In this document: positions 62,439 through 64,000 of the stretch, piece after piece | How the letters are laid out: every line of letters begins with the position of its first letter | How positions within the stretch are numbered: the stretch's first letter is position 1 | Assembly (NCBI RefSeq): GCF_947259555.1 | Contig: NZ_CAMYMD010000026.1 | Coordinates: 103,776-167,775, forward strand | DNA: 64,000 nt | Origin: an uncultured Roseovarius sp. | GTDB lineage: Bacteria > Pseudomonadota > Alphaproteobacteria > Rhodobacterales > Rhodobacteraceae | Direction of reading: 5' to 3' | Program-made: the position numbers and the translations under genes | The notes under the pieces: generated by a model | The model's database searches: none | Told to the model about the DNA's origin: nothing | The model's input: the letters and a program-made list of their open reading frames with translations, nothing else

Positions 62439-63613
62439 CAGCGTGCCCTCCCTTGGCTTGCCAGCTCCGCCACGCGACCGACGGCGGCGGTGATCGTGTC
62501 GAAGCTTTCGACCGGCACCTTGCGTTCGCGCAGGATACGGTGCCCCCAATCGGCGTGTTTGCCCGAGATATAGGCGATCACCGGCAGCTTGCGCTTGGCC
62601 TTGGCATAGGCGAAGTTCACGCCTTCCGCCACCGTGTCCGCCGAGGTCATGCCGCCGCCATGGATTGTCAGAAGGATCGCACGCACGCGGTCGTCACCCA
62701 GCAGGATCTCTATCCCGCGCGCCACGTCCATGCTGCTGGCCGTCGTGCGGATATCCATGAAATTCGCCGGTTTGCCACCAGCATCCATGATCATGTCATT
62801 GGTGGCAAGGCCGAGGCCCGCACCATTGGCGACGACCCCGATATTGCCATCGAGCCGCACGAGATTGATATTGTGTCTCTGGGCCGCCAATTCATCGGCG
62901 GGCGCCGGGCGGTCGGCCACCATGGAGGCAAACTCGGGGCGGCGGAACCCGGCATTGGGATCAATTGCGACCTTGGCATCGACGGCGATCCAGCGCCCGT
63001 CGGCGCTGCGCGCGAAGGGATTGATCTCGACGAGGGTCATGTCGTTGCTCATGAACGCCAGCCGTGCGGCATAAATCGCGTCAATCGCCGCGTCCTGCGC
63101 GTCGGTCATGCCGATGCCTGTCAGGAATGTCGCGAGCGCGTCGCGCGCCTCGGCGCTGTCGGGCGGCAGGGCGCAGCCCTGAACGGTATCCTCGTCCATG
63201 CGCGCACGCTGCTCAAACTCCACACCGCCCGCGCCCGATGCCAGCAGGATCGGCGCCCCGCTCGACGGGTCGAGCGCGATGGCCACAAAACAGCTTTGCA
63301 CGATGTCAATCGCCGCTTCAATGTGAACCAGTTCGACCGTTTCACCCGCCGACCCGGTTTGCTCGGTGACGAGCACGTCTCCAAGCAGCCGACGCGCCTC
63401 ATCCGCGACATTGGACGGGGTTGCGGCAAACCGGATACCCCCGGCCAGGCCACGTCCCCCTGCGCCGATCTGTGCCTTCACGACATATTTGCGTGCATCA
63501 ATGTCCTTGCAGAGCCGTTGCGCGTCTTCAGGCGAACGCGCCTGACGTCCATCGGGTACGACTACACCATATTGCGCAAGCAATTCCTTGGACTGGTATT
63601 CTGCTAGAAACAT
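62438..63613 (-). CDS. SucC-like CoA ligase beta subunit (divergent paralogue)
   Basis: A 391-residue beta subunit with an ATP-grasp domain. Visible blocks are KAQIGAGGRGLAGGIRFA near residue 50, LVEINPFARS and DAKVAIDPNAGFRR (Mg/ATP site), and NGAGLGLATNDMIMDAGGKP, all in the expected order for SucC/MtkA. The length is close to MtkA and a little shorter than most SucC. The ATG at 63613 has a GGAG-type site. It is the first gene of a three-gene unit (beta, alpha, PIG3 reductase), located just downstream of normal sucD. Confidence 0.88.
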   Translation of the reverse strand: MFLAEYQSKELLAQYGVVVPDGRQARSPEDAQRLCKDIDARKYVVKAQIGAGGRGLAGGIRFAATPSNVADEARRLLGDVLVTEQTGSAGETVELVHIEAAIDIVQSCFVAIALDPSSGAPILLASGAGGVEFEQRARMDEDTVQGCALPPDSAEARDALATFLTGIGMTDAQDAAIDAIYAARLAFMSNDMTLVEINPFARSADGRWIAVDAKVAIDPNAGFRRPEFASMVADRPAPADELAAQRHNINLVRLDGNIGVVANGAGLGLATNDMIMDAGGKPANFMDIRTTASSMDVARGIEILLGDDRVRAILLTIHGGGMTSADTVAEGVNFAYAKAKRKLPVIAYISGKHADWGHRILRERKVPVESFDTITAAVGRVAELASQGRAR

Positions 63614-63707
63614 CGGAGGCGTCTCCTCTATGGGTATAATTTCTGGTATGCCAGCGGCCAAATCGAGTCAACGCCTCCGGGGATCTACACCTTATTGGAC
63701 AGCGGCA

Positions 63708-64000
63708 TCAGCCGATCGCCTTGAGCACGGCCTCGCCGAGGCCCGCGGGGCTGTCGGCGACGGTGATGCCGGCGGATTTCATCGCCTCGATCTTGTCGTC
63801 GGCGCCGCCCTTGCCGCCCGCCACGATGGCACCGGCATGGCCCATGCGGCGGCCCGGGGGGGCGGTGCGTCCGGCGATGAAGCCTGCCGTGGGTTTCCAG
63901 CGGCCACGTTTCTTTTCGTCGGCGAGGAACTGTGCGGCGTCTTCTTCGGCGGAGCCGCCGATTTCGCCGATCATGATGATCGATTGCGTCTCGTCATCGG
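63708..64000 (-). CDS. sucD: succinyl-CoA synthetase alpha subunit (5' end outside window)
   Basis: The C-terminal 97 residues of a standard SucD are visible and the frame is still open at base 64000. The phosphohistidine block is canonical here ([16 protein letters not shown]), unlike the divergent paralogue. The [17 protein letters not shown] block precedes it. It is presumably part of the mdh-sucCD-sucAB operon beyond the window. The gap to the divergent pair is 94 bases. Confidence 0.93.
   Translation of the reverse strand, partial: DDETQSIIMIGEIGGSAEEDAAQFLADEKKRGRWKPTAGFIAGRTAPPGRRMGHAGAIVAGGKGGADDKIEAMKSAGITVADSPAGLGEAVLKAIG

Overview
The window is GC-rich, densely coded DNA from an alphaproteobacterium, most likely a marine member of the Rhodobacteraceae (Roseobacter group). 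The case rests on gene content. There is a dimethylsulfoniopropionate (DMSP) demethylase gene beside acuI under a GntR regulator, a GapR (DUF2312) nucleoid protein, HdaA, two ScfR-type short-chain acyl regulators, heterotetrameric sarcosine oxidase and CcmI-RuvX-DUF1289. I found no rRNA, tRNA, CRISPR array, prophage or insertion sequence. It reads as ordinary chromosome.

Layout. 1-3215: end of a phosphonate ABC importer operon, phnD(partial)-phnC-phnE-phnE. 3238-8743: a minus-strand DMSP operon (DUF2182, DUF1326, DinB, dmdA, acuI, GNAT) divergent from a GntR/FCD regulator, with a large palindrome next to the regulator's start codon. 8744-10180: a small peptide ORF, a Tat-type L,D-transpeptidase and a cold-shock protein. 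10258-15809: AI-2E family protein, hdaA, ppk1, ppx. 15982-26959: mixed housekeeping genes (endo/exonuclease, TerB-J chaperone, GNAT, VOC, murD, quinone reductase, gapR, a degenerate FadJ-like protein, a DksA-type zinc protein and a solitary FliM/FliN-like protein).

27042-39295 is the most interesting block. A minus-strand regulatory cluster (ScfR-type regulator, single-domain response regulator, small membrane protein, SLC5-STAC histidine kinase) faces a plus-strand branched-chain-amino-acid-type ABC importer (SBP, two permeases, two ATPases) that leads into acs (acetyl-CoA synthetase). A strong intrinsic terminator follows acs. Together these suggest sensing, uptake and CoA activation of acetate or another small carboxylate. 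The substrate is not shown by the sequence.

39397-49565: DMT transporter with a fragment of a second one, lipoprotein, arsenosugar-type glycosyltransferase, YgfZ, HNH endonuclease, Atm1-type exporter, LysM protein, LOG protein, RarD, an eRF1-like host-attachment protein and Fe-type superoxide dismutase. 49677-54900: sarcosine oxidase soxBDAG. 55116-57499: ccmI, ruvX, DUF1289, DUF1127. 57560-60166: a ketopantoate-reductase-like dehydrogenase divergent from a second ScfR with its own candidate operator. 60553-64000: a PIG3-type quinone reductase and a divergent SucC/SucD pair whose substrate loops differ from succinyl-CoA synthetase, just downstream of the normal sucD (cut by the window edge).

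Metabolically the window centres on small marine osmolytes and acids: DMSP demethylation and acryloyl-CoA reduction, sarcosine oxidation, phosphonate uptake, acetate-type acids and polyphosphate storage. All functions are read from protein motifs and gene order by eye; no database search was run.
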